A stretch of DNA of 64,000 nt from Scybalomonas sp905214925. Lineage in GTDB: Bacteria > Bacillota > Clostridia > Lachnospirales > Lachnospiraceae. The first letter of the stretch is position 1; each line of letters opens with the position of its first letter. Shown here in pieces: positions 44,208 through 52,985 of the stretch. The position numbers were made by a program, and so were the translations under genes. The notes beneath the pieces are model-generated. The model was not told the origin of the DNA. It did no database searches and saw only the letters and a program-made list of their open reading frames with translations. The stretch is from NCBI GenBank assembly GCA_905214925.1, contig CAJMOB010000004.1:62001-126000 (forward strand), given 5' to 3'.

Positions 44208-45707
44208 TTATAAATAATCGAGCGGATCTTTTACAACTCCATTGATCCGTAATTCAAAGTGAAGATGTGGACCTGTACTTCTTCCCGTATTTCCACTGTA
44301 TCCAATTGTCTCACCTTGGGATACCGCTTGTCCAACGGAAACACTTACACTATTCATATGTCCATAACGGGTAATGACTCCATCTCCATGGGATATGGTT
44401 ACACAATTACCATAACCATTGATCCATCCCGCTTGAATTACTGTTCCTTCTCTTGATGCCATAACGGTTGTTCCAATCGAACAAGCCCAATCGACACCTT
44501 CATGCATTCTTCCCCATCTCGCTCCTACTCTTGAAGTTAAAGTTCCACCATTAATTGGCTTTATATAGGTTGGACGCACCTTTGTTCCTTGCACTACCTT
44601 TTTTGGTACTGCTTTTTTAATCACTTCGGTATCCGTTACTTTAGACCGATAGGCTTGTCCATTTTTATAGCTTACAAGGCTGGTCACTTGCTTAACTCCA
44701 GCTTTTCCTTTCTGAACAACTTTTGATTCCCCTTCATACATAGAAGAATCTTTTACATAAACAGTATCGGCATAATACTTTTTCTTTGTCAGCTCTTCTT
44801 TTTGGACGATAACAGAAAGTTCTGGAGTTGGCACAGAGATAATAACTTCATCTCCTGGCATAATGGAATCACTATCCTTAATTTGTGTGTTTAGCTTCAT
44901 AAACTCTTTCACTGTCATTCCATTTTCATTGGCAATCCCAGAGATGGTATCTCCTTTTTTTACTTTATATGTTTCATCTTGATCTTTTTCTTTGGTAATA
45001 TCCAAAACAGCCTCTTTTACTTGTGTCAATTCCTCACTTTTTACATAAACAGGCTCTACTTCGATTTCCTCTGCAAAAGCGACTTTCACAACCTCATTTT
45101 GACTTTTTTTGGTATTTTGCTTTGCGTCCTCTTTTTGATCTGCTTCCTTTGTTACTATTTTTGCAGATGCTACCATATGTTGATTTTTATCACTCTTTGT
45201 CACCATATTCACTTCTGGCACAAGAGTTCCTTTTTTCCCATCGGTAACAAGAGCGATTTGCACATCAGAAGTTTTACTATATTTTTCTTGGGTCTTTTGA
45301 AGGACTTCTTTTACTTCTTTTTTACTCTTTAAAATCACTTCATAATCGTCAATCTTTAACGCATACGATAACTGTGCTTGCTCTCCTTTTAACGATTCTA
45401 ATGTTTCCTCCATTGCCTTTTTTAATTCTGCTTTGGAGCTTGCTCTCTTTCCTTTTCCCTTTTCCATAGAAAGATTTACATCCCATTGAATCGTATTTCC
45501 ATTTTCCTCATTGACATTTGCTTTTACTTCTTCTAAAAGCTCTGTTGCCAATTGTTCATCTTTTGTATATCCAATAACAATTCCGTCTAATTTTATCTCT
45601 CGTAAATTACTCCTATAGATTGTAATGCCTATTATTGTGGCAAAAACAATTGCAATGACTCCACATAGAAGCCATACGCCATATTTTTTTACAAGATTCG
45701 ATTTCAT
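44208..45707 (-). CDS. Membrane-anchored LysM-G5-M23 peptidoglycan endopeptidase
   Basis: 499 aa. One N-terminal membrane anchor (about 11-31) is followed by a coiled region to about 240, LysM (TYKVKKGDTISGIANENGMT), a G5 domain (SMYEGESKVVQKGKAGVKQV) and a C-terminal M23 domain. The zinc ligands are present as GRMHEGVDWA and HLHFEL. It is predicted to cut cross-links in the wall on the outer side of the membrane. A WalR-like box sits in its promoter region, matching the usual wall-hydrolase regulon. Confidence 0.92.
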   Translation of the reverse strand: MKSNLVKKYGVWLLCGVIAIVFATIIGITIYRSNLREIKLDGIVIGYTKDEQLATELLEEVKANVNEENGNTIQWDVNLSMEKGKGKRASSKAELKKAMEETLESLKGEQAQLSYALKIDDYEVILKSKKEVKEVLQKTQEKYSKTSDVQIALVTDGKKGTLVPEVNMVTKSDKNQHMVASAKIVTKEADQKEDAKQNTKKSQNEVVKVAFAEEIEVEPVYVKSEELTQVKEAVLDITKEKDQDETYKVKKGDTISGIANENGMTVKEFMKLNTQIKDSDSIMPGDEVIISVPTPELSVIVQKEELTKKKYYADTVYVKDSSMYEGESKVVQKGKAGVKQVTSLVSYKNGQAYRSKVTDTEVIKKAVPKKVVQGTKVRPTYIKPINGGTLTSRVGARWGRMHEGVDWACSIGTTVMASREGTVIQAGWINGYGNCVTISHGDGVITRYGHMNSVSVSVGQAVSQGETIGYSGNTGRSTGPHLHFELRINGVVKDPLDYL

Positions 45708-45763
45708 TTTGTCCTCCTATCAAGGACTTTTTTCACCTTCTTGGTAAAAGTCCTGAAACAATT

Positions 45764-45823
45764 GTAACATTTTTGTAACATTTAGAACATTCACATTTTA
45801 CCAAGGTTTTATGTAAAAGTAAA
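45764..45823 (-). promoter_or_regulatory. Promoter and WalR(YycF)-like box of the M23 peptidase gene
   Basis: TTTACT (45818-45823), 17 bp, TAAAAT (45795-45800) forms a promoter with the start near 45788. Downstream, TGTTAC-N5-TGTTAC (45764-45780) exactly fits the published WalR consensus of two TGTWAH hexamers spaced by 5. Being downstream of the start, it would act as a repressor site unless another promoter is used. A hairpin AGGACTTTT/AAAAGTCCT (45723-45754) follows near the ribosome site. Confidence 0.6.
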
Positions 45824-45832
45824 GGGCTTTTT

Positions 45833-47761
45833 TTATTCTTCCTCTTTTTCCCTTTTTCTATTCTCAAAATAGACAAAATCGTCAATTGCATCCAAAATAT
45901 CTGCAAACACTTCTCTAGGAGCTTCATCAATATACCGCTTTAATACATCATCTTTTCTTCCGCCTTTATACCGTCCGTAAAAAATATCAAACAGATTGTG
46001 TCCACGAACATAAATCTTAATTTCTTCCATATGTTCTTTTAAGTCTTGTCGATTTCGGATTCGGATCCCCGTAGCTTTTAACATTCGCTTTGTACTTCCT
46101 AAACGATATAAATAGTCTTTATATTTTGTATAGAGAATCTTATAAAATTCTTCTTCATTTTTTAAGAGCCCTATTTTTACCATTGTTTTTGGATCTAAAA
46201 AATAATTTTCAAAAGAATAATATTTTAAAATTAATACATTTTTTGGTTGAACTCGTGGTAAGTTATTTTGATCTTGAGACTCTCTTTCTTTATAGTAATT
46301 GCAAAGTTGACGTTTTAGCATCTTTGGATCTTTGCCATCGCTATCTCGAATCATAAGAAACTGATCTTTTAAATATAACTTATTAATATACTTTAAGTTG
46401 GCATAGGTTTTAATATTCGTACAACTATTGACTGGAATAATAGAAATTCTTTGTAGTTTTCCATCTTCATCATACATTTCAGAATAATATTTCTCAAGTA
46501 ACATCGGTAGCCTTGAACTATCTTGCTTTCCTTCTACAATAAATACGAAATTTACATTCATTAAATCGTTTGCGGAATAACCTAAGTCGTTTAAAATTTC
46601 ATCCACATCCGTGTCTTCATTGACAACGGTTTCATAATGTTCATCTAATAACACTTGTTTAATCTGCTTCCCAGCAAAATTAAAAATCATATTTGGTGAA
46701 TGGGTGGAGAAAATCACCTGATTTTTTTTCGATAATTGATATAAAATTTCACTGGCAGTTTTTTGCAATTGTGGATGAAGAAACATCTCAGGATCTTCTA
46801 TCATAATAATACAAGGAACGGTATGATCTTTTTCTTCTATATAAGTTTTCAATAAAGAAAGAATATAAATGCTCTTTAAACCAGCTCCTAATGTAGAAAT
46901 TGAGCCGTAGACATCTCTTTCTTTATGGTGAACTAACGTCTCTACCTTTAACATTTCATCGATATCCAACTTAATATTATATTGAATCTCTTGATTCGCT
47001 CCGCCATTTTTTTGGAAATTAGCATTTAATTTATCGGCAAATTGATTTAAATTCAATTGATATAATTTATACTCTAACAGACGAGTCGTTTCATGAATCG
47101 TGAGATCCTGTGGCATCTTTTCTTCAATTTTACCAATACAAGCAAAACAATGATTGCAATGTTTTGTTTTATCAAACATACAGATTTCATCTCTTAAATC
47201 CACTAGCGCTTCATTTCCTTGGAATTCTAAAATATCTTCTTGAATGGATTGAATATTTCTCTGTTGATCGATAAAATAGACTTTTGGAAAAACAACTCTT
47301 AAATTAGGATTATTTTTTCGAACACCATCTCCAAACTCTTCTTTTCCATCATAGGTTCTTGTATAAAAGAACGTTACATTCCCTCCAATGAATACTTCTT
47401 CCTCATCTTCAGCGGTTTCAAATGGCTGAAAAGATGGCAACTTTTTCTTAAAATCTTCATACCAAAGCTCTTTTTTATGATAACGGCTCACCATTCCTTT
47501 TTCTTGAAATTCTTCTAGATCTTCCGTACTCAATGTAATCGTTCCATAAATATGAATGGAACGATAGGGCTCATTATAATCTTCTTGTTTTATTTTATAG
47601 CTTCCTTCTAATGCCATAATAGCATCTAAAACTACTGTTTTTCCTGTATTGTTTCTCCCTACCAAAATCAACGCCTGATCGATTTCTTTCATCTCTAATT
47701 TATGAATGGATTTAAAGTTTTCAATTGTTAAAGAACTAATTTTCATAGTACGCACCCCCAT
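45833..47761 (-). CDS. OLD-family ATPase with TOPRIM nuclease domain
   Basis: 642 aa from ATG 47759-47761 (AAAGGGGAAG site); the frame extends further upstream without a ribosome site. The ABC-type ATPase half has Walker A LVGRNNTGKT, Walker B CIIMIEDPEMFLHPQ and FSTHSPNMIF. The TOPRIM half has FVFIVEGKQDSSRL and MIRDSDGKDP. A Cys-rich insert at about 194-208 (C-x7-C-x2-C-x2-C) lies within the ATPase half. OLD proteins are phage-defence or DNA-repair nucleases. No GajB-like helicase, reverse transcriptase or other partner is adjacent, so this is a solitary class 1-type member. Confidence 0.88.
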   Translation of the reverse strand: MGVRTMKISSLTIENFKSIHKLEMKEIDQALILVGRNNTGKTVVLDAIMALEGSYKIKQEDYNEPYRSIHIYGTITLSTEDLEEFQEKGMVSRYHKKELWYEDFKKKLPSFQPFETAEDEEEVFIGGNVTFFYTRTYDGKEEFGDGVRKNNPNLRVVFPKVYFIDQQRNIQSIQEDILEFQGNEALVDLRDEICMFDKTKHCNHCFACIGKIEEKMPQDLTIHETTRLLEYKLYQLNLNQFADKLNANFQKNGGANQEIQYNIKLDIDEMLKVETLVHHKERDVYGSISTLGAGLKSIYILSLLKTYIEEKDHTVPCIIMIEDPEMFLHPQLQKTASEILYQLSKKNQVIFSTHSPNMIFNFAGKQIKQVLLDEHYETVVNEDTDVDEILNDLGYSANDLMNVNFVFIVEGKQDSSRLPMLLEKYYSEMYDEDGKLQRISIIPVNSCTNIKTYANLKYINKLYLKDQFLMIRDSDGKDPKMLKRQLCNYYKERESQDQNNLPRVQPKNVLILKYYSFENYFLDPKTMVKIGLLKNEEEFYKILYTKYKDYLYRLGSTKRMLKATGIRIRNRQDLKEHMEEIKIYVRGHNLFDIFYGRYKGGRKDDVLKRYIDEAPREVFADILDAIDDFVYFENRKREKEEE

Positions 47762-47809
47762 GTACGCTTCCCCTTTTTCTTTTTTATTATGATATGCTTC
47801 CCGCCTCCT

Positions 47810-47840
47810 TTTTATTTGCGTGGAAGGCATAAGTCAAGCA
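47810..47840 (-). repeat. Dispersed intergenic repeat, end fragment H
   Basis: Minus-strand GCTTGACTTATGCC + TTCCACGCAAATAAA matches the right ends of copies A and B. The core hairpin was not found beside it, so it is a solo end or an eroded copy. Confidence 0.5.
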
Positions 47841-47937
47841 GGAATACAAGCATTTCTATTATCATTTATCATTTGGGGAATTCTTTTTTACCTTATCTTA
47901 CTTTTCGATTTTTCTCTACCTAGTTGATTGACTTTTA

Positions 47938-48651
47938 TTATAAGCCTTTCTTTTTCTCTCTTCTACGTTTCTTTTTTTGATACTTTCCTTTCTCCTTTTC
48001 TCCCTGATTTCTTTTTCTTGGCTTTTCTTTTCCTTCCTTTTCCACTACCTGTTTTTTTAATTGCTTCTTTTGGGATTCTTTTTCAGATTTTTTCTTCTGT
48101 ACAGAATATCCAAATTTGCCAAGTTTTTCACCTAATTCAAAATATTCTCCATGAGAATAAGCAACAAGTCCAATATCATTTAAATGGAATTTTCCTTTTT
48201 CATCCATATAAGAATCTTCTACCGTCACACCTACGACTTCTGCTAGAAACAAATGATGGCTTCCTAATTCTTTGATTTCGACTACCTTACATTCGATATT
48301 TACTGGACTTTCTGCAATACCAACCGCCTTTATTTTTTGAGAAGGCTGTGGTGTCAATTTCATTTCCTTAAATTTATCCACATCTCTTCCAGAGCGAACG
48401 CCACAATAATCGGTGGCATACGTCAATTCTTTTGTCGTAAGATTCACAACAAATTCTTTTGTTTCCTTAATAATATTATAGGAATATCGCTCTGGACGAA
48501 CAGAAATTGAAAGCATAGCAGGATTTGTACAAACCGTTCCCGCCCATGCAACGGTAATAATATTTGGTTTTTCTCCTTCTCGATTACAGCTTACCATAAC
48601 TGCTGGTACTGGGTAGAGCATATTTCCCGCTTTCCAAAATTGTTTTGCCAT
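47938..48651 (-). CDS. Flavin reductase-like FMN-binding protein with basic C-terminal tail
   Basis: 237 aa. The first 185 residues form a flavin-reductase-like split-barrel (MVSCNREGEKPNIITVAWAG, LSISVRPERYSYNIIKETKEFVVN, YCGVRSGRDVDKF), binding FMN and probably using NAD(P)H. The last 55 or so residues are almost only Lys, Glu, Arg and Gln, a disordered basic extension not usual in the family; it may bind RNA, DNA or an acidic partner. Ribosome site AAAGGA. It is preceded by a terminator and stands alone. Confidence 0.88.
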   Translation of the reverse strand: MAKQFWKAGNMLYPVPAVMVSCNREGEKPNIITVAWAGTVCTNPAMLSISVRPERYSYNIIKETKEFVVNLTTKELTYATDYCGVRSGRDVDKFKEMKLTPQPSQKIKAVGIAESPVNIECKVVEIKELGSHHLFLAEVVGVTVEDSYMDEKGKFHLNDIGLVAYSHGEYFELGEKLGKFGYSVQKKKSEKESQKKQLKKQVVEKEGKEKPRKRNQGEKEKGKYQKKKRRREKKKGL

Positions 48652-48693
48652 ACTATATCCTTTCTTACTCTTACTAAATTTTTTATCAGATCC

Positions 48694-48762
48694 AAAAATC
48701 CGCCATTTGAGTGATTGAAGTCTATTTTCTCTTCTCCTTCCTTGCTCTAAATGGCGGATTTT
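48694..48762 (-). terminator. Terminator after the HIT gene
   Basis: AAAATCCGCCATTT and AAATGGCGGATTTT form a 14-bp perfect stem with an unusually long loop of about 40 nt, then T-rich sequence on the minus strand. Confidence 0.8.
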
Positions 48763-48773
48763 CTATCTACATA

Positions 48774-49187
48774 TTATAATGCTTTTTTTACTGCTGATGC
48801 AAATTCATTTAACTCTTCTTTTGTAGCAGTTCCTGGTTCCCAAGATACTTGTACGCTATCCCCTTCGTATCTTGGAATTAAATGCATATGAAAATGGAAT
48901 ACTGTTTGTCCTGCAATTTCACCATTGTTTTGTACAATATTCATTCCATCACAACCAGTTGCCTGTTTTAACGCTCTTGCAACCGCTGCTGCTAATGAAA
49001 AAAGTTTTCCCGCTGTGTCCGCATCCATATCAAAAATGTTATCAAAATGCTCTTTTGGTAAAATCAATGTATGACCTTTTGATGCTGGAGATACATCAAG
49101 AATTACTTTAAAATCACTATTCTCATAAATCGTTGCAGATGGAATAATTCCATTGGCAATCTTACAAAAAATACAATCCTCTTTCAT
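48774..49187 (-). CDS. HIT-family nucleotide hydrolase/transferase
   Basis: 137 aa, HINT type. The catalytic histidine triad is HFHMHLIPR, and FCKIANGIIPSATIYE at the start and GHTLILPKEHFDNIFD are typical. It probably hydrolyses adenosine phosphoramidates or dinucleoside polyphosphates; the physiological substrate is uncertain. Ribosome site AGGAGG. The 255 bp upstream (49188-49442) show no further gene. Confidence 0.94.
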   Translation of the reverse strand: MKEDCIFCKIANGIIPSATIYENSDFKVILDVSPASKGHTLILPKEHFDNIFDMDADTAGKLFSLAAAVARALKQATGCDGMNIVQNNGEIAGQTVFHFHMHLIPRYEGDSVQVSWEPGTATKEELNEFASAVKKAL

Positions 49188-49442
49188 CGTCTCTATTCCT
49201 CCTGTTAATCATAAGAGTCATCATTTCCTATCGATCTATTTTATCAGTAAATACTATAGGATAATAAGAAATACGTCATAAGAGTTACCACCTCTATTAT
49301 CAAAATGATGGCAGAACTCTCGTTCTAATGATTTCTTTTATTGTAGATCAATTTTTGGCGATTGGCAAGAAGAACTATTATTCTGTCTTTGCTCTCTCCC
49401 TTTTATCCGTCCATTTCCTCTAAGATATCCTCTATCTTTCTT

Positions 49443-51677
49443 CTATTCATCGTATTCAAATACGATCATAGAAAATGGTGGTAAATCTAATATAAAATAA
49501 CATACTTCTTCTTTTTGATAGTAAGAATTTATCTTTTCTTTCTTGGCCATTTTTATCATTTCTTTTTCATTTTCACTTGTTCCAACCCCTCCATAACATA
49601 CGGAATCACTATGAAATACTAACCGATATTCGCTATCTTTTGGCACGGTAAGCAAGTATCCTCGACTCATTTCCTGTCGGTGGTGAAAGAGAAACAATAA
49701 ATTTCCCTTTCCTGTCGAGGATTTTCGAAGAAATGAAAAAATTCCATATGTTGGATCTTTATGAAACCATGCAAAGTTTTCTTCATTGCCACACCAATTT
49801 CTAAGCACTTCTTTTTCTTTATAAAAAGTGATTAAATCCTTTATATACACCCGAAAACTTCTATGGATATCCTCTTCTAACAGTTGCCAATCCATTCCTT
49901 TTTCTATATCACAAGGATGCCAATGGACAAAATCTTCTCCCATAGAAAGGATTTTCCCAACAGATGGATACGCAAAGAAATAGCCATAGAGCATACGAAG
50001 ACTGGCAAAGCGATTAAAATATTCTCCTGCCATCTCTTGTATTAACGTCCCATTCCAAAGGGTATTTTCTCCTCTTGCTACACTCAATATGTTCTTACGA
50101 TAGCGATCATAACTGACGAAACGCTCCATCTTCCAAAAATCATAAGGATTACAGCCTGGATATTTCTTACTATAAGTTAAATATTGTTCGAGCCACTCAG
50201 AGCTTAGCTGTCCATCGAACCCTAAACCGCCTTGACTAGCCTTTTCCGTTACCCCAATCCAATGCGAATTATCCTCTGTATATAAAAACACTTGTGGCGC
50301 ATATTGTTTCAATAAAGAATTGCACAATTGTAGAAAAGAAATCGCCTCTAAATTTTCTGTACCACCCCAAGGATTTGGCAACCATTCCTTCCCAATCTTT
50401 CCATAGTCTTGATAGAGCATCGATGCTACAGATGGTATAAAAAATCCATCCACTTGAAATTGCTTTATCCAATAAAAAGCGCTGGATAACAAGAACGAAC
50501 GGACTTCTCCTTTTCCATAGTGGAATAAAAGACCTTTTTCTTGTGCTTGTACTGCCAACAGTGGGTTCTCATATTCATAGACAGCTTCTCCATCCATTGC
50601 CTTTAATCCATAGTCTGCCATGCCAAAAGAAGCAATGCACCACTCTAAAATCACTTTAAGCCCTTTTTTATGCAGATAGTCGATCATATATTGAAAATCT
50701 TCTCTCGTCCCATGTCTTCTAGATGGTGCAAAATAGTGTGTCACATCCGTTCCTAGTGACTGTTCTGTTTCATATTCTAAAATTCCTTTTAATTGAATAT
50801 GAGTATATCCCATCAAAAGCGCATCCTTTGCTAATTCCTTTGCTAATTGCCGATAGGATAGCAATAGATTTCCTTTTTTTCCTCTCTTTTTATATGCCAC
50901 TGGATAAACTTGATAAATGACAATAGGTTCTTTTATTTCCTTGCCCTGTTGCTCTTTTCCGTTCTCTATTTCTCTTTCGCTTTCCTCTACAATTAATGAT
51001 AAATGTGGATTTTTTTTGTGCTGTTCAAAGCTATAAGGATCCGATTTACGAAATATCTCTCCTCGTTTTGTTTTGATTTCATATTCATATGCCATTCCAA
51101 CTTTTGCCTCTGGAATAAATAACTCAAAAATTCCCCCTTCATCCATTCGCTCCATAGGATGCATACGGGAATCAAAGTCATTCCAATCCCCAAGAACACT
51201 GACTCTTCTTGCATTTGGCGCATAAAACGAAAAGAAAATTCCTTCTACTCCTTCTATCTCTTTTTTATGAGCTCCAAGAATCTGATACATAAAACAATTC
51301 GTTCCATTTTCAAAAGAAATTCTATCTTCTAAAGAAATTGGATTCAAAAAACGATAAGGATCTTCATAAGCAATCACTTCCGTTTCTTTTTGCATTTCTA
51401 AATAATAAGAAATGTAATTTCCCTTTGGTAACTGCAAAAGAAAAAGTCCCCTTTCTTCTATTCGTTCCATAGAGTATCGCTCTTTTTTCTCCCCATTTCT
51501 TATCACTGCCCACATCTTCTTAGCCTTAGGATTCCAGCTACAAATATAATGATTCCCTTCCCATGTATGGTAACCTAATAGTTCTTTTGGTCTTTCACAA
51601 TCTCCATAGAGAATGGCATTTATGCTCTTTTGTTCTAATATCATTTTTTTGCTATCCATTTCCTCTACCTTTCTCAT
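49443..51677 (-). CDS. Degenerate glycogen branching enzyme-like GH13 protein
   Basis: 744 aa with the GlgB layout: an extra N-terminal beta domain (about 20-125), CBM48 (about 145-230, VSVLGDWNDFDSRMHPM), a barrel (about 255-600) and a C-terminal all-beta domain. The catalytic residues are mostly lost. Region I reads ILEWCIASF (E345 for Asp, S350 for His). Region II reads VDGFFIPSVASM, with Phe413 for Arg and Pro415 for the nucleophile Asp. Glu468 of region III remains in YTEDNSHW, and the SHDEV-like region IV is gone. GlgB activity is therefore unlikely. It may bind glucan or act as a scaffold. Surrounding barrel sequence is well conserved and unbroken. Confidence 0.85.
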   Translation of the reverse strand: MRKVEEMDSKKMILEQKSINAILYGDCERPKELLGYHTWEGNHYICSWNPKAKKMWAVIRNGEKKERYSMERIEERGLFLLQLPKGNYISYYLEMQKETEVIAYEDPYRFLNPISLEDRISFENGTNCFMYQILGAHKKEIEGVEGIFFSFYAPNARRVSVLGDWNDFDSRMHPMERMDEGGIFELFIPEAKVGMAYEYEIKTKRGEIFRKSDPYSFEQHKKNPHLSLIVEESEREIENGKEQQGKEIKEPIVIYQVYPVAYKKRGKKGNLLLSYRQLAKELAKDALLMGYTHIQLKGILEYETEQSLGTDVTHYFAPSRRHGTREDFQYMIDYLHKKGLKVILEWCIASFGMADYGLKAMDGEAVYEYENPLLAVQAQEKGLLFHYGKGEVRSFLLSSAFYWIKQFQVDGFFIPSVASMLYQDYGKIGKEWLPNPWGGTENLEAISFLQLCNSLLKQYAPQVFLYTEDNSHWIGVTEKASQGGLGFDGQLSSEWLEQYLTYSKKYPGCNPYDFWKMERFVSYDRYRKNILSVARGENTLWNGTLIQEMAGEYFNRFASLRMLYGYFFAYPSVGKILSMGEDFVHWHPCDIEKGMDWQLLEEDIHRSFRVYIKDLITFYKEKEVLRNWCGNEENFAWFHKDPTYGIFSFLRKSSTGKGNLLFLFHHRQEMSRGYLLTVPKDSEYRLVFHSDSVCYGGVGTSENEKEMIKMAKKEKINSYYQKEEVCYFILDLPPFSMIVFEYDE

Positions 51678-51954
51678 TCCATTTCCTTTTCTACTTCTTT
51701 TTTCTTTCTATTTTTTATCAATAGGATTCTTTTATTTTCATTATATCATGAGTATAGTCCTTCCTAAACTACTTTTTCTAGACAGTACAAACAACTGGAT
51801 CTCCTCCCATATCGAATGTATAAACACGGATATTATGAATGTTTTATATTTTTTTTATTATTTGGACACAGTTTGTTCACATTTTTTGTGTATAGTAATA
51901 CCTGTAAGAGCTTTTCATATATTGAAATCCTCTCCCCCTCATTTTTTTGTAAAA

Positions 51955-51990
51955 GAAGAAGCGGCTTTCCCAGCCGCTTCTTCTTTTTTT
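51955..51990. terminator. Strong terminator in the region upstream of the branching-enzyme homologue
   Basis: GAAGAAGCGGCT and AGCCGCTTCTTC form a 12-bp perfect stem with a 5-nt loop, then TTTTTTT on the plus strand. No plus-strand gene ends here. A weak plus promoter (51873-51901) could make a short RNA stopping at this site. A minus promoter for the downstream gene (TTTAGG, 17 bp, TATAAT at 51740-51745) lies beyond. Confidence 0.85.
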
Positions 51991-52022
51991 CCAAAAATTT
52001 ATACTTTACATATAAGACAACA

Positions 52023-52071
52023 AACCATGGGGCTTTCACGAAATATAACATTTCACAAAAGCCCCATGGTT
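52023..52071 (-). terminator. Terminator of the LysR/ArsC-like/NuoE-like group
   Basis: AACCATGGGGCTTT pairs with AAAGCCCCATGGTT, extended by an inner GTGAAAT/ATTTCGTG stem, 17 bp past the NuoE-like stop. The U-tract (TGTTGTCTT) is imperfect, but the stem is very strong. Confidence 0.8.
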
Positions 52072-52087
52072 CGTTATAATAAATTTC

Positions 52088-52549
52088 CTATGATAAACTT
52101 CTTAAAATTTTAGCTACATCGCCTTCTTGTACATTGGAATACAAAGTTCCATCAATATAAAAGTTTGGCGCTGTTTTACAGCTCTTTAAACAATTTTGCG
52201 TCGTTAAATAAAAATTTCCATCCTTTGATAATCCTTCTGTTTGAATTCCCAATTCTTTTCGGATAGCATTTAAAATCTTCATTCCATCTTTTGCTCCACA
52301 ACGAGCTCCTGTACAAGCAATAATGCGATGTTTATAATTAGACGCTTTTAAACTTGGATATAACTTAATAATCGTCCCTATCATTGCCTGTTTCACACCA
52401 AATTCCGTTGCAATTTTCTCCTGAATATCCATTGGAATACAACCAACTACTTCTTGGATCTCTCGCAATAGTTCCACAAGGCTTGCTTGTTCTATTGGAC
52501 TTTCTTGCTGTTTATAGTAATCAAAAATTTCTTTTAACTGTTGTTCCAT
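52088..52549 (-). CDS. NuoE-like thioredoxin-fold [2Fe-2S] protein
   Basis: 153 aa. It has an N-terminal helical part (about 1-70, SLVELLREIQEVVGCIP) and a thioredoxin-like C-terminal domain with four Cys in two pairs (CTGARC and NCLKSC), the pattern that holds a [2Fe-2S] cluster in complex I subunit E and electron-bifurcating hydrogenases. No NuoF/HydB partner is nearby, so its electron partner is elsewhere or it works alone. It follows the ArsC-like gene by 39 bp behind an AAAGGAG site. Confidence 0.88.
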   Translation of the reverse strand: MEQQLKEIFDYYKQQESPIEQASLVELLREIQEVVGCIPMDIQEKIATEFGVKQAMIGTIIKLYPSLKASNYKHRIIACTGARCGAKDGMKILNAIRKELGIQTEGLSKDGNFYLTTQNCLKSCKTAPNFYIDGTLYSNVQEGDVAKILRSLS

Positions 52550-52588
52550 CCTTTACTCCTTTCTTATTTTTGTTCTATATGATATTTC

Positions 52589-52939
52589 CTACTTTATTTT
52601 CTCTTCCCATTCTTGTTCTTTAAATCCAACAAGAACAAAATCATCTGCAACGAGCAATGGACGCTTTACTAACATTCCATCTGTGGCTAATAACTCATAC
52701 TGTTCCTCTTCTGTCATATCTTTTAATTTGTCCTTTAATCCCAAACTTTTATACACATTTCCACTTGTGTTAAAAAATCTCTTAAGAGGCAATCCACTGC
52801 GTGTATGCCATTCTTTTAACTCTTCCTTTGTTGGATTTTCTTCTTTTATCGCTCTTTCTTCAAAAGAAACTACTTTTCCTTCTAACCATTTTTTTGCCTT
52901 TTGACAAGTGCTACATTTGTTGTAATAAATAAATTTCAT
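52589..52939 (-). CDS. ArsC/Spx-family thioredoxin-fold protein
   Basis: 116 aa. The redox motif CSTCQKAKKWL is at the N-terminus and the conserved Arg-Pro (LVKRPLLVADD) near the C-terminus, as in ArsC-like reductases and Spx/MgsR proteins. Length is typical of the YffB/ArsC-like class. The CxxC pair leans to a redox-sensing or reductase role; arsenic context is absent. It lies 46 bp after the LysR gene and 39 bp before the NuoE-like gene. Confidence 0.9.
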   Translation of the reverse strand: MKFIYYNKCSTCQKAKKWLEGKVVSFEERAIKEENPTKEELKEWHTRSGLPLKRFFNTSGNVYKSLGLKDKLKDMTEEEQYELLATDGMLVKRPLLVADDFVLVGFKEQEWEEKIK

Positions 52940-52985
52940 TTGGTTTCTCCTTTTCTTCTTTTCTTATCTTTCTTTTTCTTGTACC

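Noticed and set aside
45833..47761. Gabija, PARIS or retron defence system
   Set aside because: The OLD-like gene has no adjacent helicase, TOPRIM partner, reverse transcriptase or toxin.
49188..49442. Terminator or small gene upstream of the HIT/branching-enzyme boundary
   Set aside because: Only weak dyads and no ribosome-sited ORF were found in this 255-bp spacer.
51613..52113. Plus-strand open frame of 166 codons
   Set aside because: It spans two strong terminators and the start region of a minus-strand gene, has no ribosome site and reflects T/C-rich composition.
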